From Tubulanus polymorphus (taxonomy: Eukaryota; Nemertea; Palaeonemertea; Tubulaniformes; Tubulanidae): 64,000 bases of DNA. The position numbers and the translations under genes were made by a program. The stretch spans positions 10,156,485-10,220,484 of the forward strand of contig NC_134027.1 in NCBI RefSeq assembly GCF_964204645.1, written 5' to 3'. Every line of letters starts with the position of its first letter. Position 1 is the stretch's first letter. The notes below the pieces were generated by a model that had not been told where the DNA came from, did not search any database, and saw nothing but the letters and a program-made list of their open reading frames with translations. Below are positions 43,130 through 56,900 of the stretch, piece after piece.

Positions 43130-44221
43130 CAAAGACACACCAAAAACTCAAAAATCATTCGTGCTGTTAGACACTTAAAAAAAAACCAATCTCATCTCCG
43201 ACAAGAGGGATTATGTAATATAGGTTTCTACTTTAAAACAACATCTTTTAAACGGAAATCCAGCTTCGAACGAACGACAAATTTTTCGAAAACTCCGTTT
43301 TTTACGAATTTACGAGCAACATCGGAAGCGGGGGAGGACATGATGAATCAGTAACGCGCAGAGACAAGTGCGCTCCAAAAAAAAAGAAGCAAAGCAAAAT
43401 AACGACCAAGGCACGATATACATCTTTCTCGATCACTCGTAATTCATACGTTCGAACACAAAAAGTTATAAACTGTCGTAATGATGAATAAAGAACACCG
43501 GACATGATTACGATTATGTAGTAGATACGTTAGTAATATCGAACGACCAACGGACAACACGACAACGACAAAAAAAAAACATTCAATAACGTTGACGTAG
43601 CTTGTCCTCCTGGCATCAGAGTCAAGAGATGAATATTCAATGAAACCACAATTAAAACGGTTGCGTTCGTCATTTGAGAAGCAAAGCTTTCATTCAGATC
43701 GACACATATGATATTGAAATCGATGTATGTGTACTGCAAATTGCCCCTTGAAAATTGACCAACGAATTATTGCTAGAGTAGGATCAATTATTCGGAAGCA
43801 TTTGCACATTAGAAAAATCAGAATGTAGTGCTAAATGTTTTATTGCAAATTTCTAAGCTTATAGGGGCAAATGATTTGAATTTTCAAAGCCTCAGACCGT
43901 AAAAATGACATTAATATGGGTAGGTAATACTTTAGAAAGCTCATATTCCTTATGACCGAATGTAGCGCTAAATGTTTTAGGGTAAAATGTAAGCTTATAG
44001 GAGCAAATAAATGGAATTTTTTAAAGCCCTTGACAATGACAATATTGGTAGGTTATACAGTACACCGCGCCTTATTTGGACATGCCCATCTTAGACATTT
44101 GACTAACTCAGATAAAACAAAATCATATTCAGACTATCTTATATATCCTTCACTCTGAGCAATTTTGCTTACGATTGAAGTCTCTAATAAACAAATCAAA
44201 CAAAAAATGTAGATTGCGAAA

Positions 44222-44443
44222 TTGAAATTACGCTGGACAACAATTATCATAACGATCATCGCTAACATTGGCGGGACAAGATCGGGTGGCTTGCGTCATC
44301 AGAAGCAGTCAGTGCGCAAAAATGAACCAAGGCGCCGAATGTTAAACAAATCGCAACGCATGGCACGCCAACAACAGGCGCCAGCGAGCTCAGCTGTCAT
44401 ATCAAAAAACATAGATACTCATTCCATAACCCATAACACATGA
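44222..44443 (+). CDS. Possible small secreted-peptide ORF
   Basis: A 73-codon frame in a locally GC-richer patch. It opens MKLRWTTIIITIIANIGGTR, which has signal-peptide character, followed by a strongly basic stretch with dibasic and tribasic sites (RKNEPRRRMLNK) and QQQAPASS. It could be a small peptide precursor, but there is no recognised mature peptide or splice context, and it may be chance. Confidence 0.2.
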   Translation: MKLRWTTIIITIIANIGGTRSGGLRHQKQSVRKNEPRRRMLNKSQRMARQQQAPASSAVISKNIDTHSITHNT

Positions 44444-45159
44444 ATTTCATTTTCTATAATGAGTAATGATGAAAGATTAACTGGTATCAAAAATTACGTG
44501 TACAAAAATGACGACACATGTTCTTCGCGTCAATTTCGCGTATATATATATATATATCGATTATTACAAATATTCAAAATAACCGCACATCTTTCGTTGG
44601 ATCTACAGACACGACGACGACACCGATAACGGTAAAAATAACGAATGATTGATAATAACACGCGGAATTTTACAACAGGAAAAAAAGGTTCGCATCGGTC
44701 CGTCATTTTTCAAACAACGCTTAAAAAACACAGCTCTCGTTTCTATCATATAGTAACAAAATATATCGTAACAGCCGAGTTCCGACCGCACGGATGACGG
44801 TCGGGTATTTTTCAGTTTCTTGAATCAACGACGTCAGGATAAAAATGATGCACATTTACAAGTTAATTACACAGGATCCATTATCATCATGTAGACGTAT
44901 ATACCAGTAACATATATACCGATATATACATTATTATAGAATTTTTCAGAATGTAACAATTTTCTGATAATAATTTGAACATTTGGATATTCAAATATTG
45001 TAGTATGTACAATAATATGCATATACATCATAGAGGTTTTCGACACTATTAATGATTTTCTTTTGTTAACGGACAAAAATATCATATACGTTTAGTACCA
45101 GGTGATAAATGTGTGAGGCCAATATCTTCTAGGCGGGGCAAGAAGCCCTATTTTGTCTC

Positions 45160-45434
45160 TTAACCCTTTCAGTGCGTCTACACCGCAGTGCAGAGTATAA
45201 ATCGGTGACGGACTTTGCTAGTACACCGCATTGTGGTGTATTAATGTTTGTATCTCTAATGAAAGATGGCAGCATCTGTCAAACGCAGTTAGATATAAGC
45301 AACTAACGATACACCGCACAGTGGTGAGCATTATAGCTGATCCCTGTTATTTGATGCACTGGGCTGGAATTTTTCAAACATTTTCAAATTATCTCCGGCA
45401 CTTTAGGGTATTAATTAGTCAGCATGACAGGGTG
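45160..45434. mobile_element. TTAA-type MITE, family A, copy 2
   Basis: TTAACCCTTTCAGTGCGTCT at the left edge. The next 80 bp closely match the reverse complement of the right end of the copy at 5021-5306, including GGACTTTGCTAGTACA. The right end (GCATGACAGGGTG) is worn. Confidence 0.75.
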
Positions 45435-46497
45435 AAGATCTGATTTGTCAGTCATTCTTGACATGTCAGGTAGAATACAATAACGAGTAACTGAATATCA
45501 CTTCGCTAGCATGTAGGTACCTCGCCAGAGAACAACACTGGACCCCACTGCCCGGAATTCATTCCACCCGAAAAGTACGATTACTCAATTACAGCAGTAA
45601 AAAATTCTTATAATCCAACGAACAGAGAACGACCACCGAACACGATTACAAACCGACAACACTTAAAAAACTAATCATCGCTATTCAAAAATTGCTCGAA
45701 CCCAGTTCCCATAGAGAACAACTGACCCTAAAAATGCTTCCAAACCATCTACCCGAACAAACATGTTTATATACACATATGTACAGACAATGTGTTCGAT
45801 ATTATGCATTTTAACACATATACAATAACCTGGTATACCTATTCATTGATCATATATATTTAATGAATATGAATAACTAAACCATAAACTTTTCCATAAA
45901 TGCAACTGAAATGTCTTCCCAGGAACATTCAAAATATAACACGATGAATCAAAATCAAAGAACACTGAAACGATAAAGAAATGAAACATCGTACGCGGAG
46001 AAATGTTCACGAATAATATCGACACGTCCATCGGTTAAAGGTCAATGACATTAAAAATAACGAAACTGAACACCGTCACACACTTAAACAGCTAAAAACC
46101 GGCCATTCAAAAAACTTGTTCGATCGCTGTCGTTAAAGTCTAAATATGGATACAAAAATATTTCAAAAACGCAAGCCAGTAACCGCTTCATTCATAACTA
46201 ATCAGATAAATCTGAACATCAACGTATATAGTGAATATAGGGCTCGACGAATTACAACATTATCAAATACCAAACATCGTTTTATAATACATTTTTTATA
46301 CTATGTACACGTCTATACAATTGCAAATTTTCACAGCAGCTTTCTGATTCTTCACTTTTATCTGCGGTGGAGCAACAAACATGAAATCCGTTCAGTAGGT
46401 TTCACCGTGAGGTTTTCAATGTGATTCGCGACGATACTTATGGTGCCAAAAACCAGTCAATATGCCTATCAAACGTGAGCGTACCCCACAGTACTAG

Positions 46498-46682
46498 TAA
46501 GCTAGACTCCGCGCCAGATGGATCCGATCAACTCGGATAACCGTACAATTCGAATGTTTATTGAAATATTTTTTGTTACCCTATCATTCAAGAATTACAT
46601 GACACATCCAACTCGGATATCACTTAAAGAGACATTTTCAGACACGGTACCATAAGATCGGACTCGAGCGGAGTCTACTGTG
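46498..46682. mobile_element. MITE, GACTCTGCTCAAGTC family, copy 2
   Basis: CTAGACTCCGCGCCAGATGG at the left and CTCGAGCGGAGTCTACTG at the right are diverged inverted ends; the right end is shared with 17992-18148. The block GATCAACTCGGATAACCGT recurs in PPIL1 intron 3 near 37490. Confidence 0.6.
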
Positions 46683-48245
46683 TTATACGGCAACATTTGT
46701 TAAGTTATTCCCGGGTTTGAAAACATGGGTGATAACGATCTTAGAAACGAAGAAACCCGACAAATATGAAAATGTTGTTTCTTACAGATAGCGCTATAGC
46801 ATAACTATATGTAATTTATAATATTCAGCCCACAATCCTACAGGTTAATTTCCGGAATATGAATTCTGACGATACTATCAATACCAGTAACAGTATAAAG
46901 AAGAAATTTCATCTGAAATGTATATTTTCCACTCGATAATGCCCGAATTTAACGGTTAATGTTTATGCATCAGCTGTCTTCACAGAGGCTATCAATTTAA
47001 GTTTTAAATGCAGTCAAGACTAGCTCTAGCCCTGGGGAGTATCGAGTATATAGGCCTCATAGAGGTATCTATTTCCCATTTACACTAGTGGGAATGAAAT
47101 TCGATAACGACGGCCTGCAATAAAAGAATACGGGATCCAATGAACTTTTGCATTAGTGAGACTAACAACTGAGACATTTTTCTTATCACTTGGGGAGTAC
47201 ATATCCGCTACCTAGAATTCTGCCAAAAACTAGAATAAATTAAAGTTTTCATTCTTACTTTTTACTGTTCCTTCTATTTCAAAAGGCCTGCAAAAGAATT
47301 GATCTTTTTATCTCTTTTCCTTACTCCAAGCAATTAAAAAACGCCTTGAGATCCACAAGTAAAACGACTGCATGATACTACGTCCAATTACATGTCAAGA
47401 TTCATTTAAGTTCCAGTCTGAATGGAAAAATTCAATTTATCAGAGTTCATCCATCTAAGGATCCATTCAAAACGTCTGTGTAGACATATCTTAATACTTC
47501 GTAATGACTGGTGTCAGAAATATACGCGCATATATCCATATATGGTCGCGTAGCCAGAAAAAAGGCTGAAATTGAACAAAAATCTCATTGTTTTTAGTCA
47601 GAGAACACACGCACAAGAAGTTTGATACCGAGAACCGACAATATACCCCGGTTACACACTTTTATGCACACGTACAATCGCATATTATCATTGTTACATT
47701 TGATGAAGAAAAACGCCACCTAACAACAAAAATCAGCATCGACAACGTCATAAAAAATGGCAGACTCTGTATACGCACGTATATATATCATATAAGTATT
47801 TACCAAATCAATATAATAATAATTATAATAATCATAATAATCACCTTAATAATAATAATCATATTAAAATTGGCCATTTGTAAAAAGTATATCTCAAAAA
47901 ATTAGTTGTGATTCGTTTGAAAAAACGTCACATTCTATTAATACATGAGTTTCCTTCTAATATTGATGTTGTTGTATAAAAATCATATTATTTCAACGAT
48001 ACATTCAAGTATGTACACGTCTCGAGTACATGATAGTATTTTTCATCAGTAAGATTTGTGCGTTGGACCACCACGTAGGCATTGAGTAATTGTTACATCA
48101 TGTCCGTTCACCTCCCGTGAACCGTTCGAATTATATACGTTATATATATTTTTATGATGAGCTAACGAAGAACATCGTACGTACGTTCTCGTACGCGTGA
48201 TCGGACATAATCCCTATCTGTCTACCAGTCGGTTTCAAAAAACCA

Positions 48246-48486
48246 CATCCTCACTTGCCAGGGTTTGATTGCCTCCAGCCCAAGCTCACGCCAATCTCGG
48301 GCAGTGTGATAGACCGGTCTATCGCACTGCCCAAGATTTCTTTGCAAACAGGTTGCCGTTCAGAGGCCACCAGTACATATCTAGCCAATTTTGGGCGAGG
48401 TTATAGACCAATGAAGAGTCTGCGGCCAGGGTTTATGCTGGCGCGAGCTTCGGCAGGAGGCGATCAAACCCTGGCAAGCGAGGATG
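48246..48486. mobile_element. Foldback element with CATCCTC ends and 9-bp duplication
   Basis: About 46-bp inverted arms (CATCCTCACTTGCCAGGGTT and its complement ending GCAAGCGAGGATG) flanked by CAAAAAACC at 48236-48244 and 48487-48495 (one extra A on the left). Inside is a 34-bp near-perfect palindrome, 48299-48332, centred on ATAGACCGGTCTAT. Same terminal heptamer and duplication length as the element in PPIL1 intron 3. Confidence 0.8.
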
Positions 48487-50018
48487 CAAAAAACCGATGA
48501 ATAATGAGATATTTACGTATTTCCATTTGTGTAATGTTCGAGATTATCAGGCGATGTTGGTATATTTGTGGACTAAGTTTCTATATACTCAACAACATAT
48601 AGTCATGGATACGAATTCCACCGATGGGATTATCGATTGCGGACCATCTCGAAGTCGATCGGAATTTTTTTGCCGGTCAGATGGTTGTCAAAATCAAGAC
48701 TTCAGAAAACTGAGGATAGCACGCTGATAAACAGACTGGCTTCAAAGTTCTGTGAAATTCTAACGATAAGTCAAGTGAACTACTTTGTCATCTCCCATTC
48801 GTCAAAAAACCATATCATATAGATTTTCAATCAGTTGAAACTGATCATTATGATGGCATCAAAAAATGTGATCAAAGATCAGTGATTGAACCGTATTTCA
48901 AAATACACTCTTTATACTTATTGTTCAGTATCTTATAGAACTCTGCTGAAGGAATATTCATCAGATACTTCCGCAAACTAAAGCACCAGGTTTTCTCGTG
49001 AAAATTTCCAACTATGATCATGTTGTAGGCCTATGATGTGAGTTGTGTATTATAATAATATACATGCTATAAGAATCTGCCTTAACGTGAACCTATTTTC
49101 AAATACCAGCAAAGATTACAAGCAAACATCGAACTCAAAAAGTAAAATCGAAATCGGGGTTACAATTTACACGTGCATGAAAAATCAACCTAATCGGGGT
49201 TTGACCCATCTTGAAAAACTAAAACGAACTAGTACTTTATCAAACTATCAGAACTTGACACGCTAGTACAACCGGTACTTAGTTATCAATCGAATTTTCA
49301 ATGAAACAATGACTGAAGACGTAAATAAGTCGATGTCGAACAAAATCAGCGATAAAAAACCCGGTGCAGGCTCAAGGCTGTCCCAGGATTCGTCGAGATA
49401 AAATGTCTAAAAACTTAGCGAACCCTGTGTATTAGTACTAATCGAACGCATATCATCGGTAATCAATGCGTCAACATGTTTTCGCGTATTAGTTAGTTTT
49501 AATATGTTTCCAAAGCCTCAATATCGATGCATAGATAGGTAAATAATACCGGTAGATAGATAATATATAAATGCATATACGGTACCGTATTTGTAACAGG
49601 TAATTTCATCGCGGCGAACAAGGCTTTCGTTGCGTATCCAAATCTCAATATGACTAATAATCTCTTTAACATCTTCACGAATATCGATGGCAAATGCATA
49701 TATGTTAATGAGCAGTTTTGAAATGAATGTTACGACTAATATATATTGTTATCGTGATTGCAAAAGACTGGTTCGACAATTATCTACTTTCCAATCAAGA
49801 AACTTCATCTGCATTCAGTCTAAAGTTTATTTTGTAGCCCACAAAGTTCAATATATGGATTTGAGAAAGTAGGACCAGCACTGTACACAGAAATAGTTTT
49901 AAAAAGTGCAGAAATTGAGCAATATCTTGAGACAGCGATCTTTAATGGTACAAAATCTAGTCATTTGTAGACCTAGGAGGCCAAAAACTACCAATATCTT
50001 CCACAATATTTTATCTAT

Positions 50019-50190
50019 ACCATTGGTTTAAGTAGGTAGAGTAGTTTAATAATGTTCAAAATGCTTAAGATACCATAGGTCTAAGTAGGTAGGTAGAATT
50101 GTGGTTTAATAATGTTCGAAATGCTTCTAGGAAATATTGTCCCCTGATGTTTCATTTATACCAAGTAGGTAGAATAATGTTCAAAATGGC
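50019..50190. repeat. Degenerate tandem repeat, three units
   Basis: AAGTAGGTAGAGTAGTTTAA, TAATGTTCAAAATGCTT and close variants recur three times with a spacing of roughly 60-70 bp. No coding potential. Confidence 0.65.
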
Positions 50191-50993
50191 TTAGTTAAAA
50201 GGAAATAATTTTGCTTTCGCCATCAAGCCTCTCTAACGACACTTAAACTCAACGAAAAAGCGGAGTGTACCATATAGCGTCAACTCAACAACGCAATATT
50301 CCGGCGTGGTATTCGAAAATAGATTCACGGCACAACGCAGAATCTACAACTACAATACACACTAACGATACCATAACAATCAGGACAATGCTACAACAGC
50401 GAACTACCTGCAACTAATAAACTGGTTTTCGGCCTCATCACATAAAATTTAGACATACACGCACACGTACATTATCGCAGACATAATACACGTACGTATT
50501 CGTTTAAAGAGATAGGATGCGTTATGAGTAGGATGCGTTATGAACAGTAGTTATACAAAGTGGATTCGATATGAGTATCACACGTATGCGGTATGAAGGG
50601 AGATATAGGTTTGTGTTATCGATATCGGTATTAGTATTGCTGGTCATCGCTCTCGTATGCCAGCCCAAATCAATCAATCAATCAAAAGTACGTCTGCTAG
50701 TCGTCAATGAAGAAGAGATAGCGTTTTTTTTTTCGACAGTGATCTAATCTCACCAGTATTGCGCAGTTACGTTACTTCAAGTAGCACCAATAAATGCAGT
50801 TTTTCCATCGTTCGACTTCTGTATATAAATGCCCTCTCTACCCGTCGTCATTTCATCTTGTTGCTCCCAAAGTTGCTCCTTCATGCACGAAATTCTCATT
50901 CATTCCAAACGTCTCCGAAACATCTCGGTCAGCTGAAGACGATCGTCGTCAAAACTATTTTTTCAACGTTGTCCGAAAGTCGGTTGTCGCGCT

Positions 50994-53900
50994 TCAATCG
51001 GCCGGTTCGTTGTATTTCATCTTGTTGTTATTATTGCCTTCTTCGATGTGCTGCGAAGCACTAGGCGATAACAACCGACTCGTGTCGACATCTTCGAACT
51101 GTTGCGGAACCTCGCCGTGGGCGGCTGCCTCTTCTTTGCCCTCACCAGCGGATGTGTCCCCGCCGGCAAGTCCAGGAACGCGCTCCGGAGATCTGAAAAT
51201 ATGCGTATCGAATTAAGAAGATCAAATACCAGAATTTAGCGGGTTAGCTGAATGACGTGAGAAGTTTAAAAAATACATGTACCAGATACACTTAAACATG
51301 TACAGAGAATCCCGCAATAATATCAAAATACAGTCGGAAAATGTAACTGGAGCCAGTGGTTTATTCGACGTTTGGACTATACTACTTCTAATAGTCATCT
51401 TCAGGAATACTGTATTCAGTAACAACTGTTTTTCGTTATTATTGTGGTATTCTCTTTACATTATCGTCTCAACACGATGTGGTTTTTTATCAATCGTGAA
51501 CACTTAAACATACTCAAATAACATACAATACTAAGATAGAAAGCATGACCCAGGTCCAAAGCAGGATTTCAAAGCAGATCTCAACCAGTAGCCGTATTCA
51601 TAAAACCTTACTAAGCCTAGTTGCTTGCTAAGTTCCTTACTACCTATAGTTTAACTACATAGTTAGCAAGCAACAAAGTTGGTAAGCTTTTATGAATATG
51701 GTTGCAGATACCTATCTATTTATACCTATCATTAATGCAAGGCTAAGTGAATTAATGAAAATTTTAGACAAACAAGCAAAACCACATTACACCCAGGTAT
51801 AGTTTATAAATTGGTGATGGACATTGCTAATTCACGGCACTGTGGTGTATCATTCTAATTAGTAATCAGTTCTCATCTCTATGGCACCTGTCAATCATGT
51901 AAAACATAGGTAACTAATGCGGTGTAGACGTACTATAGCCATATGCCCTTACAAGATACAACATATACTGTGATGGAGTTTTCAAAGTGTTTTATATGGT
52001 CAGCACTGAAAGGGTCAAATAAAAGCATCCATCACACTACATACATAAGGTTGAACTTCTTTTGAGAAACCGTGCCCATGATATCTAAATATAGTGCATA
52101 CCTATCTCAACCATGCCCATGATATCTAAATATAGTGCATACCTATCTCAAACAAGCCATTAACACGTATAATTAGAACAAACATCAGTTAACATATATG
52201 GGTAGAATCTTGACAACAGGTTTTAAAGCGAAATGAAATCTAAAATCTAGAAAGCGATCCTATTGTTCGATTTTATAACGAGTTCTCAAGATTCTAGGAG
52301 CAGAGCGTATAGTAAGCCACCCGTATACACGTAACAGGCACACTTACCCTTCGGCATGCTCCACAGTTCGGATCCCACGCCCAGCACTAGCAGTGGGAGC
52401 GGCAGTACTACCCCTACTAGCGCCACCACCCCTTGCCAACTGCGATGCGCTGCGAGATTTAGTTCGACCTGAACGACGAGACGGAGTGCTAGGCCTCAAC
52501 GGCCGACCTCCTTGACTAGAAAATGCAGGCTTTGTAGAACCCTACAATGTAGTATAGTAAAGCCACAGTTTTATTATCCGTTATGCCATATTCTATTGAC
52601 ATTTTCGAAGGATGAAGGGCTTATCATTATTTTTAACCATCTAACAGAACTAAGTAGAAAGGCCAAAGCAATTCAAAGACAAAGGCCGACTAATTATTTC
52701 AAAGCAATTTGACGATAAGTATTGAGTGAATCACTTGAACGTAGAAACTGTGGCCTTACCATATAGGCCGGCATCATAGGAGGCATCCGACCCCTCGCAC
52801 CACGATAGCTCGTAACATGTGACGGACCTCTGAAAACAAAATTCAAGATCTGTCGAGTCACGTCTTACATGAGACATTCTCGAAACCCGTAACCTGAAAG
52901 GTGTCTCCAATCATTGACCAAGTGAAAACCAACGATCGAAAGGTATAATGAATTTGAACAAAAGAAGCCGATTCATACATATTTCTAGGATTTTTTAATA
53001 TTGGTTGGACTCATAATGAAATGCTTTTGGAAGAGGAAGGGAAATCAATAAGATATAACCAGCGAAGGATGACTTTACTCTTATGAAATATCAGAAGCAA
53101 AATGAACGAAAAATATGAATACGATAGTTGAAGTCATTGACTGTAAACGTGAAGTGAAATGAAGCCTCTTCCATAAGGCTTAGTCTTGATATGATGCGAG
53201 GTTATTGTTGCCAGTTGAAATGCACGCTGCCAACCTGTACCGAAGAATTTCGCAATGTGTCCAAATCATCCTAATATGTATGAAGAGCTTTATTCCGCGT
53301 ACTTCGCATGATAAAATATGGCAAAATGTTTGAACTGACGAGAGAAAAAAGAAGGGCCAACTTACCGCCTTCCACCTCGACGATGGGGTGGACCTCCCCA
53401 ACTACCAACTACCACTCCAGCCACCTGCAGTTCACCACCGAGATGCGACTCAGGGTACATCGGACTAGGACCTGAAAAGTAAATGTAGTATATATTGTCA
53501 CGTGAAGTTCTTAGAACTGACGCCATTGTCTAAATGAAAACTACTAACACGTACACGTTATTATGGTCGCAATCATTCATTCACTCAACTTACCCATTAA
53601 ACCCCGCCCCCGACCGAGCATACCACGCCCTCGACCACGCATCGACGGCTGAGACGACGCGGCGAAAGAGGAGCCGGCCGGTAGGACATTCAGCGACGAT
53701 GATGGACCGAGACCGGAGGGAAATGCGCTACCAAACACGGACTTCGGCATGGCGAACTCCAACTTCAAACCTTCTACAACTGCCTGCCTCATCCGCTCAA
53801 CTCTCATCACAAGCTCTACCTACAAACACAAGGCATTTCATACACACTTCACTTGCTGTCCACTACGCAATGTTTCACATACACATACATGAATTATAAT

Positions 53901-56900
53901 TATTTTCATCTTACCAAGATAACTAAGGGTAATTGACACTTTTTCATAGGTTTTCAACCCTTTAAATGATAGGTATTAAAGAGATGATTTGAGATTCAGA
54001 TTCTTTTCTTTGTTGCGTGGTAGGATACATCATATTTAGAAATCGTTAAGTGTCAAATTACCCTATATACACATCATACACTTATTGCAAATAACAAAAC
54101 AAGCAATCTGTCAGTCATACCCAATGCGAATGCGATATCACAGTAAACTATTCATAGTTCATCTAGTGTGCCTCTTACCGAAGTCATGCAGCCATGTGCT
54201 TTTCCCATGTGGCTATGCCATATTGGTTGGTAAGCACAATTAGTCAGATTCACTGGCTGCCAAACGAGCGAGGCATCGTGTGGAAGCCCTCTATTGTTAT
54301 ACTTGTGAAGGTAAGTTTCAGCCAAACCCGTTGCTAAAGGAAAGGCCAACGGCATAGATACCAGGCACCTTTTTGCAAGGATTCAAACCTGACGGCACCA
54401 AGCACAACTCTCTAATAAGAATTCTTATTTGCGTCTATAGCTTTAAATTCAAATAGCTATCCCCACTTACTACATCAAAGCTATATGATATATATGTACA
54501 TGCATATCATTGCCAACAAGCATTCTCCCACAAGATTCATGCCTATATGATTGAATGAAACTCTTATCCAAACACTCAATCAATTAATCATTTAGCAATT
54601 AACACTCAACTCCCCAAACCCGCTCTGGCTATTACTCTTCAAACCCCCCCGAATCTGCCCCGACTTTTTTCATCTGCTACACAAAGACAATTGTAGTGGG
54701 ATTCGAAATAGCTTAGAACAAACTAGACACCTAAGATGTCCCAATTCTGTACATCTTCCTACTTGAAATTCCTAAGTATTTGGAGAATGAACACGTCAGA
54801 TCCAAGCACCCACTTATAAAAACAAGTAAGAATGGATGAATTTCGGGGGGGGGGGGGGGGCAAGGTCACGATTCTGGTGGCCCACCTCATCAAATCTTAT
54901 ATCATATGAAAGCCTCGACTATTTACTACAAAATAACACCAACTTGTAGTACATGGAAATCAACTGGAAATGAGCTATTTTGTATCATGATAATGTGGAT
55001 TTTCCCTTGAATTAGACACCACATAGTGAAATTCCCGAGTAATATGGGTTGAGTAATTCTTAAGACAACTAGCATCATTCGACAGAGCAAATAGCAGGCA
55101 TGCATGTACGATTTCACAATTACACACAGTCATATTTATACACGTGTCATATGTACCTGACCATCACAGATTTCGTGCAATGACGCGCCAGTACTGGCTT
55201 TCAGCAATTTCAGCTGGAAAAGTCGTCCGTCGAAGAACATCCATGGACAACACATCGTCCAGGGGATCGGTGCACCGCAACCATCGTTCGCAAAAATCGC
55301 CGCTTCGATTCCTTGCATAAACAAACTCGCCACATGAATCCCTCGTACGTCGACGCTGGGCAACTGAAATTTAAATACATGTAACTCAAAAAATTTTGTT
55401 GACATTTTCCTTGTAAAAAGGAATTATTCATTTCTTTGAAAACATGTCTGCACGGCAAATTGTTAATTCTATATTAGTTATCTGTTCATTATTGCCACTT
55501 TACAATAACTTGATCCATACAAAACTCTGCAATACACAGATTGATTTCAAACTTTTTTTCAAACTTTAGTTGAATGATTCTCTTTTGTGTTTCTGTCCGA
55601 TTCAAACAATCTCTAATAAAGGTCTATCTCTTATATATCTCATATATTTCTTTATCAATGGTTGACTTGTAATATAGTTGAGTTCTCCATTCACGGATGA
55701 GGCGCGGTAGATGACTCACTCAACTTAAGAATATATGGGCTGGGCTAAGGGAAATCATGCCAATACAATAAGTAAAATCACAATCAGAAATGAATCAAAT
55801 ATAGGATTGTTGCAGTAAGTGATTATCAGTTTATCATTCTCACTATCATTATTACCGTTAATTTACTTACTTGAATATCTGTCAAGTGACGCGGTGTGAG
55901 AAACATGGGCGAAACACTTTGCGCCAGGAATGCATCGAGTTCATACTGTCTTAATACCAGCTTTTCATGCATCATGATGTACCTGTATTTAAGGCAAAAT
56001 TAGACGAAATTAGCCGCCGATCTCTAGTAAAAATGACAAGAAGCTTTTGTCAACCCTAAACAACTTGAGAAGAGCATTTTATCGATCATTTTGAAGCGGC
56101 AAGTTTGATTCCATAAATTGGAACATCATAGAAGGGAATTGACCCGATTTTCACAAAATAAACATAAGATCTATGGATATCAATATGCCACATTTCATTC
56201 ATCACCCAGCCTGTTATGGGCTATTTCCAATTAGAACTAGCCAGGTATGGTATTCTGATAAGATTTATTTCAAATTAGAACTACCGTATTTTCCGGCCAA
56301 TAAGCCGATTTTCTAGCCTCAGATTTTTACCCAAAATATCGTGATCGGCTTATTGGGCGGATACGATCTGACATAAAAAATCACTTCCCGATCTATGCCA
56401 CTCTAATGCTCTCAATGATCGTCAAAATCAAGAAAAGTGGTCGATATTTATTTGAGGTCATTATTTACTACCAATTATAATCTATTTTGAACTATTTTAT
56501 TTTTACTTTGATTGTTCCATCACCGCACAGCGGCAATGGTATTTATATAACGCGCGAGTTCATCGTACTACCACGTGTCAGTTCATACATTAGTATATAT
56601 GCAAATCAGCAGTGAGCCGCGTACTGCGTGTATGGCTGTGTGTATAGTAATCAGCTGAGTGAGTCTATACACAGCACAGTCACTCGGCGATGATAGTATA
56701 CACAGCACTCTCACACATCGGCGGGCGCTACTGTCAGCCTCTTAAATCGTCAATTAAGACGAACTAATTGACAAATCAGTGAATTAAAATCTCTGACCTC
56801 GGCTTATTGGGCGAAGCTTTATGAAATCCATGTATTTTAGGCTAAAAAACTGCCCTCGGCTTATTGGCCGAGTCGGCTCATTGGCCGGAAAATACGGTAG

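Larger units (their letters stand above)
37908..50993. other. 13-kb stretch without a convincing gene
   Basis: After the PPIL1 3'UTR (to about 38.1 kb) no coding exon was found on either strand up to the FAM120A stop codon. The right part is AT-rich, and several blocks are visibly A+C-rich on the plus strand (for example 39.9-40.3, 45.5-46.1 and 50.2-50.5 kb), that is T+G-rich in the FAM120A sense. This fits a very long FAM120A 3'UTR or a downstream non-coding transcript. A minus-strand AATAAA is at 49826-49831. Contents noted separately: tRNA-like pair, AT microsatellite, MITEs and a foldback element. AAT-rich simple sequence is at about 47813-47870. Confidence 0.45.

Noticed and set aside
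47588-47905. 105-codon plus-strand frame
   Set aside because: The C-terminal part is translated AAT microsatellite (poly-Ile) and the rest is low complexity.
53534-53899. 121-codon plus-strand frame
   Set aside because: It is antisense to a FAM120A exon (RGG-rich region), which explains its openness.
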